DNA of 64,000 bases, taken from Epiperipatus broadwayi (lineage: Eukaryota > Onychophora > Udeonychophora > Euonychophora > Peripatidae). A program made the translations under genes and the position numbers. The stretch covers positions 10,715,649-10,779,648 of the forward strand of contig JAQFVV010000030.1 in the NCBI GenBank assembly GCA_028023455.1, written 5' to 3'. Numbering within the stretch: the stretch's first letter is position 1; every line of letters begins with the position of its first letter. Below, piece after piece: positions 1 to 12,732 of the stretch. The notes beneath the pieces were generated by a model. The model searched no databases. It saw only the letters and a program-made list of their open reading frames with translations, and was not told where the DNA came from.

Positions 1-1469
1 ATATTGTTTCAAAGTGAATGATATATGTTTGTATACATATGGTATGAAAGTAATCATGGGCAAGCTAGTATAAATTATTGACTATATTCCTACTGATTTA
101 AAAATTATTGACTGAATATATAGATCATTATATTTAGGATTATTGATATATTTATTAAATAAAAATGTATTTAATCCATCAAATTTATATCATAGAATTC
201 TATTCCTTACATGTTTTAGAGCACTTGGGTAGGAGTGAAAACTTTAGAGCTCAACATGCAGGATAGTTGAAACTGTTAGAGTAAAGTTTTGATATAAAAA
301 AATAGTATTGATAAAGTGTTTAAGGAAGTTGTAAATGGTATAATATTAAAAAATCAAAATCTAACTTTTTTTATTGTTATCTCTACAAATCTTAATTCAC
401 CTTCTGACCCTCACATAAATATGACTTTTGTTTTAAATATTGGAATCTTAAAATCAAACAAGAAAAATAAATTTTTATTATTAATAATTAAAAATAAACA
501 CAGTTAACAATCTGTTAAATTATTAATTTTATCCGGTAGCAGTTCTTTCTCAAGAAACATAACTTTGAAAAGACAAATAAGCTTACAAATTATTTCTATT
601 TCCTGATTTGTTTTTAATTTTAACAGTGTTTTTGTTTTTCTATTTGATGCAATTCATATTATTAATGTAAACATAAGAATTTAAAACATGTGTATTTAAT
701 CATAATTACAAAATTCTGTTGTAAGATATACACAAACTTTTAGAAATAATTTACAAGGCAGAAATTAATGGGTTTTTTTTTGTGTATGTGTGAATCAGCA
801 CTAATACAAAAAGTGTTTGTTAAATTTTTTTTGTTGCATCTGGATATTATCAAGCATCTGGAGCTTTTTAAATAATAGTGATTGATCAAGTCAGATCTCT
901 CAATTCTTTACCTTATTTAATGTGTGCTAAACTTTGCGAAAGACAATAACTAGCGATGATTAGAGTTTGCCAGATTATGTGGTTAAAGCATAGCTGAAAA
1001 CATTTTTAGTTGTTTATTTTCTAGTGAACTCTATTTGTTTAATATCAAAAGAGTCAACCAAATTATTTTTATATGATTTTTTACAAATACTTTGTAAATA
1101 TCAATATTATTAGTTTTATAAGTAACATTTAATGTTTATACATAAAATGCCGGACTTATTGAATAAATAGAAGCGATATTTTATTTCACAATCACACATC
1201 ATTGCCAATTTTGAAACCCTTTCATAGAAATTTAAGCTGCAGATAAACTAAAAGCATGTGTGTGATTCATAGATCTGAAGGGTAGAGGTAATTCATATAT
1301 CTATAGTTTATAGAATTAATATATATATTTAATTTATTATCACCGCTGTTAACAAAATTGTTAACAACTACAATAAGAACCCCCCTTTTTAATATATATA
1401 TCATATAAACTATAATGTTTTTTTCATTGAATTCAATCATACTATATACTCTCCTTTTCTAATTAAAAA
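1..1469. other. AT-rich sequence, no gene seen
   Basis: Short open frames here are A/T-driven and show no family motif, codon pattern or splice structure that I can defend. A C6 run followed by T5 occurs near 1381-1391. No repeat shared with the rest of the window was recognised. Confidence 0.5.
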
Positions 1470-1667
1470 CTTTATTTCTTCTCATCAATCATATATACAT
1501 ATTCGCATCTTTAAACGCCCAATGTTTCGACCACTTTTTTCTAAAGTCATTTTCAAGGATGTATATTTATATCATTATTATTACAAATAAATTTAATATA
1601 TTAAATATATATATACCCTTATCATAAAGACAATATATGTATATATGATTGATGAGAAAAGATAAAG
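1470..1667. repeat. Short hairpin repeat with inverted termini
   Basis: The ends form an inverted repeat of about 33 bp: 1470-1502 pairs with 1633-1667 (core CTCATCAATCATATATACAT against its reverse complement). On the minus strand, 1517-1560 carries a decayed PLE-tail-like signature: CCTTGAAAATGA, a stem-like spacer, then GTCGAAACATT. In PLE tails a hammerhead core is followed by GAAAC, so this may be a degenerate relative. It abuts the family A element that starts at about 1671. Whether it is an independent element or an arm of a composite cannot be decided here. Confidence 0.5.
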
Positions 1668-1670
1668 TCA

Positions 1671-1875
1671 TTAAAACAGGCAAAACTCTCTATCCAGTAG
1701 TGCCACTCAGTGCAAGCCAAAGTAAACAATGGATGCCAGAAGGCTAGTGCATAAAATCCCTATCTAGTGCCTACTCATCCAATACCCCCAGATTAGTTTC
1801 TAGCTTGTGGCTTTCATCAGTGAAGAGCTTTGGATCTGAGAGCAAGCATAAGAAATGGTGATTATGTGATGTTTA
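1671..1875. mobile_element. Family A hammerhead-bearing element, one-armed copy
   Basis: This is the first of four copies of a short dispersed element (others at 7017-7168, 17712-18078 and 18976-19366). It starts with the family terminus (TTAAAACAGGCAAAACTCTC) and ends with the family tail (GCAAGCATAAG...GTGATGTTTA). Here the second, direct arm is missing: after the inverted arm the sequence jumps straight to the tail, and no target duplication is visible. The inverted arm contains a hammerhead-like core on the minus strand. No coding capacity; probably a non-autonomous retroelement mobilised in trans, possibly by a PLE. Confidence 0.7.
1789..1824 (-). ncRNA. Hammerhead-like ribozyme motif, family A copy 1
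   Basis: On the minus strand the order is CTGATGA, a 3-bp stem II (AGC/GCT) with loop CACAA, GAAAC, a two-base loop TA, then ATC. This is the type-I hammerhead order with the 2-bp stem III found in PLE and retrozyme-type hammerheads. Stem II differs from the 19-kb copy (GGC/GCC) by a compensatory G-C to A-U change. The cleavage triplet GTC reads ATC here, so stem III is broken and this copy is probably inactive. Confidence 0.5.
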
Positions 1876-2415
1876 ATGGTTTAGGAAATAAGGTCTTTAA
1901 AAAGAAAAGAAGGAGAGTATATAATTTGATTTTTGCTTCTGTACAGAAAAATATTTACTCATTTGTAAGTGATAACAATGATGATGTATCAGATTTAAGT
2001 GTTGGCATAATTTTATATCTATTTTTTTTTTTAATCTTTATTTGCACAAAACGTAAAATATACATTGAGTTCATGCTTATAATCATGTCTGACACATTAA
2101 AGACTAATTATTTATTAAATTAGATGGTGAGTACAGGATTAAAAGTAAAATTTATGTTATGTTACTTATCAGGTGCGATCTAAATTTCATATATAAATCC
2201 CATAGTGTGTAAAGTTTAAGTGTCATGAATAAATAATATGCATGGCCATTGCTAAATATTTAATTGACTCCATGTTTGCTCAGCAAGACTAGGCAGGCAT
2301 GTTCTTAGATCACTTTCTTTAGCTTTAAATAATAACTTTAAGAAAATGTCTTCAATAGGACCAGACAACTCTCTATCAAATAATACCTTACATCTAATCT
2401 TCCATATGATGAAAT
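1876..2415. other. No gene seen
   Basis: The 97-codon frame at 1830-2123 begins inside the family A tail and runs through T-rich sequence without any family signature, so it is not called. Around 2230-2415 the sequence may be the 3' UTR of the minus-strand LINE fragment that follows, but no poly-A tail or target duplication was identified. Confidence 0.4.
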
Positions 2416-3300
2416 TTATGAAAGTGGCCAGGCAGATGGAGCCAAAATTTCTATTTTTGAATGCATCATTAAGCTAGACATTTGAAGAATTGTATCCTGT
2501 AATCCTCTGTAGGGCAATATTCCGTAACTGAGTCCACCATTCACATTGATAGAGTATGTGTTCAATGGACTCGTCAAATCTTCTACAAAGAGTACATATT
2601 GTATCAATGCTGTGTTCCCTCTGATTACAAAGAAACATCCCAGTAGGCAATGCTCCAAGGTTGACCTTAACCAAAAAATCCACAAACTTTGGTTTCAATT
2701 TCAGGAACTTAGTCAGCCTTATGAGACGAGGTATTGCAGCTGGGAGAAGATTATCTGTCCTAGATTTACCAGAGTGAACTAATTGATAAGAACTCCAGTA
2801 TGATATTTTTACATCAAACATGGAGCTAGAGCTTTTGATACTATTAAAGACAATAGTTAATTGTTGTTGCATCCAGATATTTCTTTTATGAGGGGGTGGA
2901 CGATCAGTGGGGATTATTTTTTCAAAAGGTAAGGGACTTTCTATGTTTGCATTGTCTTTGAAAATTTTAACAAGGACATTGTAAGTCCTCTGTATCAGAA
3001 AAATTTTAATCAAGTGCAGTCCTAAACCATTAAGATATCTTGGTTTTTGCAAAATATTAAGACTTATTGCTGGTGTCTTCCCTCCCCAGCACAGCTTTCT
3101 GCATAGAGATTCAACCTTGTGGATGAAACAAATTGTTGTGAAAAACCAGCTAGATAATAAATAATTTTTGGTAAAATCACAGAATTAAGGAATGCAACCT
3201 TTCCAAACAGAGAAATATAAATTTTAGATAGTGAATTAACAGTCTTTTCAATCTTTAAAATTAATGAATTTTCAAGTTCTTTTCTCATGGCTTCTGAAAA
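2416..3300 (-). pseudogene. L1/Tx1-like LINE ORF2 C-terminal fragment
   Basis: Decayed C-terminal part of a non-LTR retrotransposon reverse transcriptase polyprotein. Reading from 3288 leftward, the segment with LSKIYISLFGKVAFLNSVIL matches the post-palm region of L1-type RTs. After an in-frame stop near 3062 the frame 3052-2474 continues with a basic region and ends in a zinc-binding zf-RVT motif (CTLC, then HILYQC about 12 residues on). Endonuclease and catalytic palm are absent, so the copy is 5'-truncated. It lies head-to-head with the plus-strand LINE at 3520-6535, but the proteins are clearly diverged, so this is not a palindromic duplication. Confidence 0.75.
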
Positions 3301-3519
3301 AGAAGCAATACTAAAACCAATAAATTTCTATTAAATTCAGACAATAATGGAAATTTTTCAGTGCACTATAAGAATTATGTGTGGTTAATAGATCTTAAGA
3401 AATGAAATGTATAATCAAAGGAAAAATGAAGTAATAGTTTACTTTTTGGTATTTTAATATCTAAATGGGAAAAAAAGATTCATTCAAAAAGTTATCCCTC
3501 ATATTTACCACAAAACTCG

Positions 3520-6500
3520 AACTACTTCAGAAAAATCAGAACTTAGTAAAATGGGATTCACCCATTTATCTCCAGGTCATGCTTCCAGGAAGGAGTTGTG
3601 GTAACAATAAATAATCTTCTGACATCAACCTCCTTCAGAATAATTTATCTAGACCAGAACCAATGCCACTGAGGTGTTTTTCTCAGAGGCCTAAATTCTC
3701 TTTCACAAGGTGAACCTCCTATACATACACCTGTTTGAGGCCTGTACTACACTCATAGGCATTATTCAATCACTTATTACCCAATACACCTTCAAGCTTA
3801 AGGGTGTCAACCACCCTGATGTGTGAATTGGACAGTCTGAATGTAAAAATTAAAAACTTTGATGGTACGAATCTCAACATTAACAACTTACTTGAACTGA
3901 AAGCTTTATACAGATCAAAACAGTCAGCAGTGGTAGAGATTATAGCTACAAAAAATGCAAAGAATTTTTTGGCGGCTCAACACTGCTGGATCCAGGGCTA
4001 CCTCAAGTGTGCTCTGGGGGCCAGGAAGAAACGGGAGCTTTCTACTTTATTGCTCATCAATGGTGGCCACATTACTGGTGCTAATATGATTCTACACATA
4101 GAGAGTCACTATCAAAATCTATTCTTAGGTCACCAGACAAACCCTGCCATGGGGTGGGTGAGCACACCTGGAGAGGCATATCATGGAATTATGCTCCAGG
4201 ACATCAAGAGTAGGTTGCAGGGTCTCCCTGATATCATTCATCCTGGGATTCATGCTATCCTGAAGTTTATGTTCACTCACAATTTATTTTACTGCAAGAA
4301 TTATATTAAACATGATAAACCACCCTGCCACTAAAAGGAGAGTAATCCCTAACCTATATCCAATCACCATGGTCCATTTATTAAAAAGAACCGGGACCCT
4401 ACCTCTCTGAGCAGTATCAGGCTGATATCTATGACACCAATTCTGTTCAAGGTTATGGAGAGTATAGTAAATGAAAAAATTCAGGATGCCATACTACAGG
4501 ATATATCATCCTCTCAATATGCAAGGAGGGGTTCATCTACACTGACTGCAATTGGTGAGGTGAAAATACTGCTTGATCACATTCGATCTAACAGGAAATC
4601 CAGGTCTTTAGTGATTCAGCTGGATGTCTCCAATGTCTTTGATACTGTAGATGTCAACATTCTTCTTGATTTGTTGTCTCAGTTTGACATATCACAGCAG
4701 ATAATTCAGATATTGGACAATCTCCTGAATAATAGGCACATCCATATTTCCATAAATGGACATTATTCAGATGGATTTACCCCTTCAAGATCCATACCAT
4801 AAGGATCACCATTGAGTGGTCTATTATTTGTAAAGTACATTGATCCTGATTAAAGAGCTAGATGGTCTTAGGGATATACGTGCCCCAGCTCAAGAAAAAC
4901 ATCGTTTTCACATACATGGATGACATACTTGTGATCCTCCCCTTTCGTTAACATCTGAAGATACTTCACTCCATCATTACCAATTATTCTCAATATTACA
5001 AGCTATCCATCAATCCTCACAAGTTCTCATCCTGGTGCATCAACACCGGTAGGAAAATACTATCCAATTTTTTAGCGGAACCTCAGAGTTTTCTGGGGTT
5101 ACCTATCTTCAAGTCTCAGACTACTATGTCTGTCTGCCTACAAAAATCTATCATAAACAATGCTACTAAGGTGGTTCAATTACTGTCAATGACATACCTG
5201 TCCCTACAAGGGAAAATTGCTCTGATTAATATGAAAATCATCGTGAACATAAATTACTACTTGCCAATAATGACAGTTACCAAATCATTCAGCTTACAAA
5301 TTTAGAGGCTCTGTGGTCAGCTGTTATGGAGAGGACATACCACTGCAATTAGCATCTGCAGACTTCAGTTTCACAGGTGACAGAATGGTATGGGTCTCCA
5401 ATACAGGCAATTAATTTCCAAAAAGGTCATTCACTTTTAGTAAACCTTGGTAAAAAATTCTCTCTATCAGCTATCATAGAGACTGTAATACCTATTGATA
5501 GTCCCCCCCCAGTAAAGACACATGGCTTGACACCATTATTAAGCAACAATTTCTATACATTGGGCACTTAACGTCAGGGTCTAATAATAAAATTAGCATC
5601 TGGCAGGCACATCGCCTGCTGAATCCTGAAAATACAGCTATGTGTACTCACCTAGGGTGCAGCAGTCATAGAATCACCACAATATTTAAATCTCTATTAC
5701 TGGAGCCCAAACTTTTGGATTATCTGATCAAGGTTAATATGGGATCCATGTCAACTAATACATTTTTACACTTCAAGTGGTTTCTAAATAAAATAGACCC
5801 AATCTGTCATGCTTACTCTAGAGGATAGGAGACCTTTAATCATCTGATAAATATAAGTCCAGGCTACAACAGTATTAGACATGTCATCTCTCAACACTGC
5901 ATTATAGCAATGGATAAAATCCTGGACATCAGGGGTTGTCTCTCCTCTGGAGACTTTACAGTTATCAGGTTATCTGCCTTCCTGACATACACCCTTTGGT
6001 ACAAAGATGCAAGACAAAGTTTACACAACCAGCATTGGACCCCAATGCTATATTTTTCAATAAGCTTAAAGTTCTTCAGAACAAAGACAAGATATTATCC
6101 TCTAGATTCTTATTTACAAATACATGGAACCTGATAGTATGGCCCACGGATCCTACATGAATATTGGACCTCATATATCAACATTATAGTGTATTGTAAA
6201 TGAAGTTGTCTATGATGCAACATGTGGATTCTGCTAGAGAGGCAATGATTTCACACCACATGGATACCAGTTCTGATATGTCAGCATTATAGAGCCAACC
6301 TCAAAAGGAGTGGACAATACCAACAGAATGGAATGCTCCTTACTCATACATCAATCTGTTAGTGCAGTTAATGGCTCTGCCATACAACTACCAGACCTAG
6401 GACACCCACATTATCAAGCCAGCCTTGATGGAAGAAGCCAATATCCGCAATAGATTTGAGCCAACATTAGCAAAGTGTATTTAGTATTCATCTGTACAAA

Positions 6501-6535
6501 TTTTGTTATGTCAATAAATATATTTTTAAAATAAA
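3520..6535 (+). pseudogene. L1/Tx1-like LINE, degenerate, RT domain recognisable
   Basis: A second, distinct LINE of the same broad group. Frame 3804-4334 matches the linker between endonuclease and RT. Frame 4431-4802 is the RT fingers/palm (VIQLDVSNVFDTVD, equivalent to the first catalytic Asp), followed by a stop and GSPLSGLLF. The second catalytic box reads YMDD at 4913-4924, where non-LTR elements more often have YADD. The thumb and post-RT region follow in several frames (5155-5830), with PPP and an IKVNMGS stretch parallel to the 2.4-3.3 kb copy. Many stops and frameshifts make it dead. The 3' end is A/T-rich with overlapping AATAAA-type signals near 6510-6535. The 5' limit is approximate; no endonuclease was found. 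Confidence 0.75.
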
Positions 6536-7002
6536 ATAAATAATTAAAGGTTGAAATATGATAATTAGATTATAAAAATGAACTGATAACAGTCAATAGA
6601 CTACAAGTTGAGTAATAATGAAGTTTCTTGAAGAGAGAAAATAAAGCATTGGGCTAAATCAGAGCAATGAGTATAGATTTAAAATGCTCAGGGAAGTGAA
6701 AATGGTCAGCCTAAAACTGGTGTTAAGATATCATGAATTATTATATTGTCTTCTAAAATAGTAGTCAATAAAAACTCAACATATATGGACTACATTTAAG
6801 CAATGAAGAGTGTGTGCAGATAATGTAATTTCACATGTCCAATGATTGTTAATCACTTATCCAAAGTAAAGTGAACTTCACTATTATTTTCAATTACTAT
6901 TATTCTCATTGTCTCAGTACAAGTAAATAAACTGGTTGCTGAGTTTTAAAGTTTGTCTTAGTGTTATTTTATTTTAATTTAGAAGCTGCGACAACTGGCT
7001 GG
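6536..7002. other. No gene seen
   Basis: AT-rich sequence between the LINE 3' end and the next family A copy. No coding, RNA or repeat signal was identified. Confidence 0.4.
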
Positions 7003-7182
7003 TATTATTGAAAATAGACAAAACTCTCCATACATATTGCCTACTCAGTGAAAGCCAGAATAATCAACGGATTACTCTGGCTGGCACTGAGTGGTAATAC
7101 ATATAGAGAGTTTTGCCTGTTTAATAACAGTTATAAGCAAGCATAAGGAATGGTGATCATGTGATGTTTATTATTGAAAATA
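7003..7182. mobile_element. Family A element, short copy with 14-bp target duplication
   Basis: Element 7017-7168 (about 152 bp) is flanked by a perfect 14-bp direct repeat, TATTATTGAAAATA, at 7003-7016 and 7169-7182. The interior is a hairpin with arms of about 60 bp: inverted arm from ACAAAACTCTCC, direct arm ending GAGAGTTTTGCCTGT. The direct arm alone carries the family tail (AATAACAGTTATAAGCAAGC to GTGATGT). The hammerhead portion has been deleted from both arms, showing that transposition or later loss tolerates its absence. A long, clean target duplication without terminal inverted repeats of its own suggests retrotransposition rather than cut-and-paste. Confidence 0.85.
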
Positions 7183-7446
7183 CCTCCAAGTACACAGCAA
7201 AAACATTTTCATTTTATATACTTTGTACTAAATGCAATTCTTATGAATTTTTGTGATTCAATTTACACATAATAAATATCTTATGAGACTCACAGCTCAA
7301 ATTAATTAACTATGACTAAGCAATAACACCTGACTCTCGGAAGCAGTTTTATCATTGTTTGTTACATGTTTAATACAATTTCTTTTATTATCTCAATAAT
7401 AAATTTAATTTAAAAATACAATTACAACAAAATTAAATTGATTTAC

Positions 7447-7583
7447 CTGAGTATAATGTCCAACTGTAGCTTTGGAAGCTTTACCATAAATAAAACGTTG
7501 TAATTCATTGTACCAAGACATAATAACTTCAGACCAAGGTGCTGGACTATCATATCTGCCTATATTCTGACCACAAGGAAATT
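7447..7583 (-). CDS. CRISP/CAP-domain protein, internal exon (GHYTQ exon)
   Basis: A 137-bp exon bounded by a pyrimidine-rich acceptor ending TTTTTTCAG and a donor GTAAAT. It encodes FPCGQNIG, then WSEVIMSWYNE, then GKASKATVGHYTQ. This is the heart of the CAP (CRISP/antigen 5/PR-1) domain: the CGENI-like motif, the WSxxIxxWYxE helix and the GHYTQ signature. The CAP cavity Glu of CGENI is Gln here, a substitution also seen in other invertebrate members. The exon starts with 2 nt that complete the codon split at the end of exon 18233-18323 (C|AA = Gln), and it ends in phase 0 after Gln, where vertebrate CRISP genes are also interrupted. The product would be secreted; in some animals family members are venom or reproductive proteins. 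The next downstream exon was not found. Confidence 0.85.
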
Positions 7584-8404
7584 CTGAAAAAATAATAAAT
7601 GCATTTTTTTAAATTAGTAAATCACTAATTCAATTTTTACCATAAAATAACAATTACTAAAAATTAAAAGAAATTATTACAAACTATAATGAATTTATTA
7701 TTATCCAATAAAAGACAGTAAATATCAACAATAACAAAAAAAGTTTTAATTTTATAAAACATATTACATGATTATACAAACTGCATACATATATGCGGCA
7801 TTTTTTAATACTCAAATAAATTCAATACTTTTAAATACAACCCTAATAAATTTATTTAGGTTTTAAATAAGGTATCTGAAACAATAATAATAATAATATA
7901 ATTAAAATAAATATATATATAATAAGAAATAAATTTCGAGTAAAAAAGATGGCTATGCGTATATACTATATCAGTAAATTGAATCATATAACTTTCTATA
8001 TTTTTTATTTTTATGAATTCTAGTAATCCTATTTTAATTTTTAACTGAGATAAGAAGTATAATTCATAAACAAATATAATACAAGATTGAAAGTATTATA
8101 TGTAAGAAAAGTCAAAGTACAAATTATTGTGTATTTATACATCAAAAGAAGAGGGGGGGGGTTATTTCATAATAATATAGGTTTTCAGGATTGTTTTAAT
8201 TTCTCTAAAAATCTCTACATTTTTCAAATTTTCAGGTATATTATTTAATATTTTAAGGATGCAATGACCTTTAACTCATCACCATATTTATTTAAAACCG
8301 TTGTAAACAATTATTTCTTAGTAAACATTATTTTTTAGATTAAAAAAGCAAACGTACATAAAACAAGCTTTCACAAAAAATGGCTATTTGCTTGCTGTTA
8401 TTAA
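7584..8404. other. CRISP intron, proximal part; no gene seen
   Basis: AT-rich intronic sequence (relative to the minus-strand CRISP gene) with a G9 run at about 8152-8161 and short (AAT) and (AT) runs near 7884-7921. No coding or RNA signal. Confidence 0.5.
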
Positions 8405-8925
8405 GAAAACTTTAAATTGATAACAAAAAAAACCTTAAAAGAAAAAACAATTATTGGTCCTGTAATATATTTGTACATACCTGAAGTAGCAAACAAATTA
8501 AAGAAAATCTGCAATCATTTAAGATAACAGAACAGCTTTCCACAGCCATATCACACTACAATAAATTCTAACATCTACAAAGCTTAATCTTGATATGCTG
8601 AAAAGAATGTTCATGTAAAAAATACCATGTGAATGTGGAAAGAGATATATTAATGAAAAGTGATTAAAACAACACAAACTTATAATTAGAAAAGAGAAAA
8701 CAGATATGTTTCAAAGTAACAGACCATGTATGTACCAATGAATATATGTTCAATTGGGAAAATACAAAAATATTGTATAGAAATGAAAAAGTACAATGAA
8801 AAAATTTAAAAAAGCTGCTGACATAACAATGGAGAATAATCCCATAAGTCAAGCTAGTGTGGTAAGATATAATGCCTGGAAGCCATTGATTAACTATACT
8901 CTTAAGAAATGTTGGAGAAATCACA
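8405..8925 (+). pseudogene. Penelope-like element C-terminal fragment (GIY-YIG remnant)
   Basis: Broken frames reproduce the C-terminal part of a PLE polyprotein. There is a KKICN-type helix near 8500, then a degenerate GIY-YIG module around 8618-8660 reading IPCECGKRYIN (the functional form has YIGE). A frame at 8796-9008 begins KKFKKAADI and contains NPISQASVVRYNAWKPLINY, typical of the tail of PLE proteins. Stops and frameshifts occur throughout. It parallels the fragment at 16224-16790, and both run into the same tRNA-like downstream sequence. In PLEs the GIY-YIG endonuclease nicks the target for priming. Confidence 0.7.
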
Positions 8926-9240
8926 AGAACCTCATAGATAAGTTTATGAAATTTCTATTGATTATTGGCTTTGGTAGAATGACTCAGTTGCATTACTTTA
9001 AAAGGTAATATTTAAGAATTTAATGTTCAGGTTTGATTCCTGTCTAGTACTGTCATTGGTACGACTAGAAACACATAAAGAAGAAAAGAAGAGAATAATA
9101 CTATTCAAAGCACTGTATTATGCATTGACCTGTATGCTACTACTAATAGTTGAAGATAATTGGAGAATTTTAATAAAGTTTACAAGTTTTTTTAAACATT
9201 TACAATATTTAATGTTCGGTTATGGGAATAATCTAACATG
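8926..9240 (+). mobile_element. tRNA-derived SINE-like tail downstream of PLE fragment
   Basis: Internal pol III promoter elements are visible. An A-box-like TGACTCAGTTG lies at about 8980-8990, and a near-consensus B box GGTTTGATTCC at 9030-9040. A body of about 200 bp follows, ending near AATAAAGTTTACAAG. Copies with the same layout occur at 16793-17130 and 61975-62250. Here it directly follows the PLE protein end, so it may be the PLE 3' UTR, a SINE inserted there, or a chimera. Confidence 0.6.
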
Positions 9241-9650
9241 TAATATATAGAATCTTTTATTTTGACATTGCCCATGTCATTGATAACTACTAAAAATAAC
9301 AGTCAAAACAGATCTTTGATGAATACCACAAATTAATTTCTTCAGCTGTTTAATGGACTAGAAATATTTGTGATTATTATATCTTTTATTTAAGTAACTT
9401 TTTTAAAATATCTAACATAGGGTCTCTGATATCATAATATTCTAATATCTCTATTAAAAGTGGATGATTTATAACACCAAATGCTATATTGACATCTAAA
9501 AAAAATTAATTAAAATATTTCTTATTATTTAAGGCATTGTTGATTTTATCAGTAAAACCTTCCACAAGCATTGTAGTATTTTTATTTTCAAAAAATCTGT
9601 ATTGCTTATGTCTAAAAACATCTAATTCATTTAACAAATTCCTTATCATC
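9240..9650 (-). pseudogene. LINE reverse-transcriptase fragment (third LINE family)
   Basis: The minus strand from 9650 leftward reads an RT fingers/palm segment: QYRFFENKNTT (usually QYGFRKxxST), DKINNALNNKKYF, then after a stop FFLDVNIAFGVINHPLL (FLDLSKAFDTVNHDILL in intact elements). Further left come degenerate GIHQRSVL (GVPQGSVL) and a YINDM-like stretch near 9290. This is a Jockey/RTE-type RT distinct from the LINE at 9787-12428, whose 3' repeat tail abuts it directly. Only the RT is left; it is not functional. Confidence 0.65.
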
Positions 9651-9786
9651 ATGTTGTTATTGTTGTTGTTATTGTTGTTGTTGTTGTTATTATTATTATC
9701 ATTATTGTTATTATTGTTGTTGTTGTTATTATTGTGGTTGTTTTTGTTGTTGTTGTTGTTGTTGTTGCTGTTATTATTATTATTCA
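9651..9786 (-). repeat. (TTG/TTA)n 3' tail of the LINE at 9787-12428
   Basis: On the plus strand this is a (TTG)n/(TTA)n mosaic; on the minus strand it is the CAA/TAA-repeat tail of the adjacent LINE. It directly follows the LINE 3' terminus that is also found at 59560-59655. Some LINE clades end in short tandem repeats instead of poly-A. Confidence 0.75.
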
Positions 9787-12428
9787 ATTTATTTACCGTA
9801 CAAAACTACAGCATTAAGCCAATTACAGAATTGTACCATAACAAATATACAATAATATACATAAATAATATTCATAAATGAGTATAAATGACAAATTATT
9901 AATATGATTATATGCTATACTTTTTTATAAGATAAGTAACAAATTTTTTAAAGTCTAAAGTAAAAATATTTTCATTAGTAAAATCATGATTATAGGTATT
10001 GGGAAAATGAAACAAAAGTGAAAATTTTAATATGTTAGAGTGACAAACCTTAATATAAAATAAAGTAAATATACGTGTTTTATCCAAACAATTATTAAAA
10101 GTAATATTTGAAATTTTGTTAGTTAAGATAATTTTTTTGATTGACAAGGTTATATAAAATTTTGTCTCTCATTTTTATTCTAACGGATAGGAATAGATAA
10201 CGGTCATTTAACTTAATTTACTTAGAAAATTTATCATAAACCAATTGAATTTTAATAATATTCTAAAATAGACAAAACCAAAGAGAGGAATAATTTATAT
10301 TTTGTAAAACTAGTAAATTTTCTAGCATGCCTTAAAATTGCACCCATAATTTTAAATGCCTATTTACTACATTTTCAATATGATGATGAAATAATCCATT
10401 GCTTGCAAAAATAATACCAAGGTATTTCTGAATATCAACAAATTTTATATTATGATCTTCAATATAATAAGAACAAATTATCATTTCAGATTTTTTAGAA
10501 GAAACTGTTGAACATTTATCCATATTAATATCCATTTTATTATCTTTATACCATTTCACAAAATTATTAATATCTTTTTGTAAGAGTATGCAATTATTAA
10601 TTGAGTTAATATTCCTTAAAATTTTACAATCATCTGCATAGCATAAAATATGTGAAAATTCCTAACACCTCCTAAATCATTAATATAAATGTTAAACAAT
10701 AATGGTTGCAAGGATACTGCCCTGAGGTACTCCTACATTACAATAATATGGACCAGAAGAATTATTCTTAAACTTTACATAAGCCATTCTTTTCCTAATA
10801 AAAGATTCAAACCATGCAATCAAATTATAAAAAAAAACCTAATCTATACATTTTGAAAAGCAACCTGGAATGATCCATCTTATCAAATGCCTTGGATAAA
10901 TCAAAATAAATATCTAAATGATATTGATTATCAAAGGCATTAGCAATGTGATCAATTATTGTTAAAAGATTAGTTTCAGTTGATCTGCCAGGTAAAAAAC
11001 CATGTTGCACAGGAACCAAAATCTTATTTATGTCATTAACAATTTTCTTATAAACACATTTTTTAAATATGCATGCAACTGTATGAAGCACAGAAAATGG
11101 TCTATAATTATTAACATTATCTTTTGAACAATTTTTAAAAATGGGTATAACTTTAACAAGTTTAAGAGAGTTAGGAAAAATACAATTTTTAATGGAACAA
11201 TTAAGAATATAACATAAAGGAGCAGCAATATATTGTGCACAACCTTTATAAATGAAAGAAGGTATATTGTCATAACCAATTGACAGCTGATATAATATCA
11301 CTATTGTTGAAACAATCAATAGAAATGCTATCATTAAAACATTCATTAGTCAAATTAAGCCCAGACAGTTGAGAATTTTCAAATAATTCAGAAAAGTGAA
11401 CTGAGAAGTTATCAGAACTTAAAGATGAATTATAATCCATTTGAGACTTTCTTTTGGTAATGCCAGAACTTTTAATAAAAGACCAAAATTCTTTAGGATT
11501 ATCTGCCAAATTGAGCTCCATATTTTTAATATAGTTTTGATAATCAATTTTCTGAATAGCTTTAACCATTCTTTTATAATTAACAAAATTATTGTAAAAA
11601 ATTATATTTCATGTTTAATGTACTGCTTATGATGATACAATTTCCTTCTAATAATTTTTTTTAAGTTTATCTGAGAGCCAAAAAGGAAAATATTAATTGT
11701 GAGAGTCACAGTTTTTTTTTTTTGATATATAAAATCAATCAGATCATTAAATACTTGATGAAAAACGTCCATATTATAATTAACATCTGTTGAGGAATAT
11801 AATTGGCTCCAATCAAAATTAGAAATTGTCTTACACAGACCCATATAATCCCTTTTTTATAACATCTTTTAATATTTAAAGGAACATACCACTTAAAGTA
11901 ATTTATTTTAACAAAAATTCAATAGGTGTGTGGTGTAAATCAATAGGAAAATTAAGAGATGAAACACAAAAACATTTAATCTCAGGTAAGTTACTTAGAA
12001 CATAATCAACTATTTGATTATACGAATTTAAATGGGAATTATGTTGTTTTAAATTCAAATAATTATAACATCCTATATGCTTTGTGTGATAATGAAGAAA
12101 TATCAAAAGAAGCATTATCAAATAACTCAGGAATGTTAAAATCTCCAATAATGATAATATTCATTTTATAATCAATCAAAAATTCTTCAAAAGTACAAAA
12201 TAAGACATCCAAGTCAGAAAAAGATAAAGCTGTCATTATATAAACATTCCCTAATAATAATTTTTTATGATGATCAAGGAAAACCTCACACCACATTGAT
12301 TCACAATATCTAGAATTCAAAAGCACAGATTTTATGAACAATTTCTTTCCTAACGGCAATAAGAGTGTCCCCTCCTCTTTTAATTACTTCATGACATCTA
12401 TCTGCATGAAAAACTTTATATCTATCAT
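9787..12428 (-). pseudogene. Jockey/CR1-like LINE with endonuclease and RT, degenerate
   Basis: Reads right to left. AP-type endonuclease: FLDDRYKVFHADRC and KRGGDTLIAVRK (12415-12310), then IIIGDFNIPELFD near 12130, then YNQIVDYVLSN and a DLHHTPIEF-like motif (11930-12050). Linker: LKKIIRRKLYHHKQY (11610-11680) and NPKEFWSFIKSS (about 11470). RT: YRPFSVL, QHGFLPGRSTETNLL, FDLSKAFDKMDHSRL (10860-11120) and catalytic YADD at about 10629-10640. A conserved 3' domain with CHSNILKFSLLFHFP lies at 9960-10050. The 3' terminus matches the fragment at 59311-59655. At least five frame breaks make it inactive. The 5' end is truncated within the endonuclease and abuts a (TTA)n array; the 3' end runs into (TTG/TTA)n. 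Confidence 0.85.

Positions 12429-12732
<304 letters not shown>

Noticed and set aside
2416-6535. Head-to-head LINE fragments as one palindromic duplication
   Set aside because: The two proteins are only distantly similar; they are different LINE copies inserted in opposite orientation.
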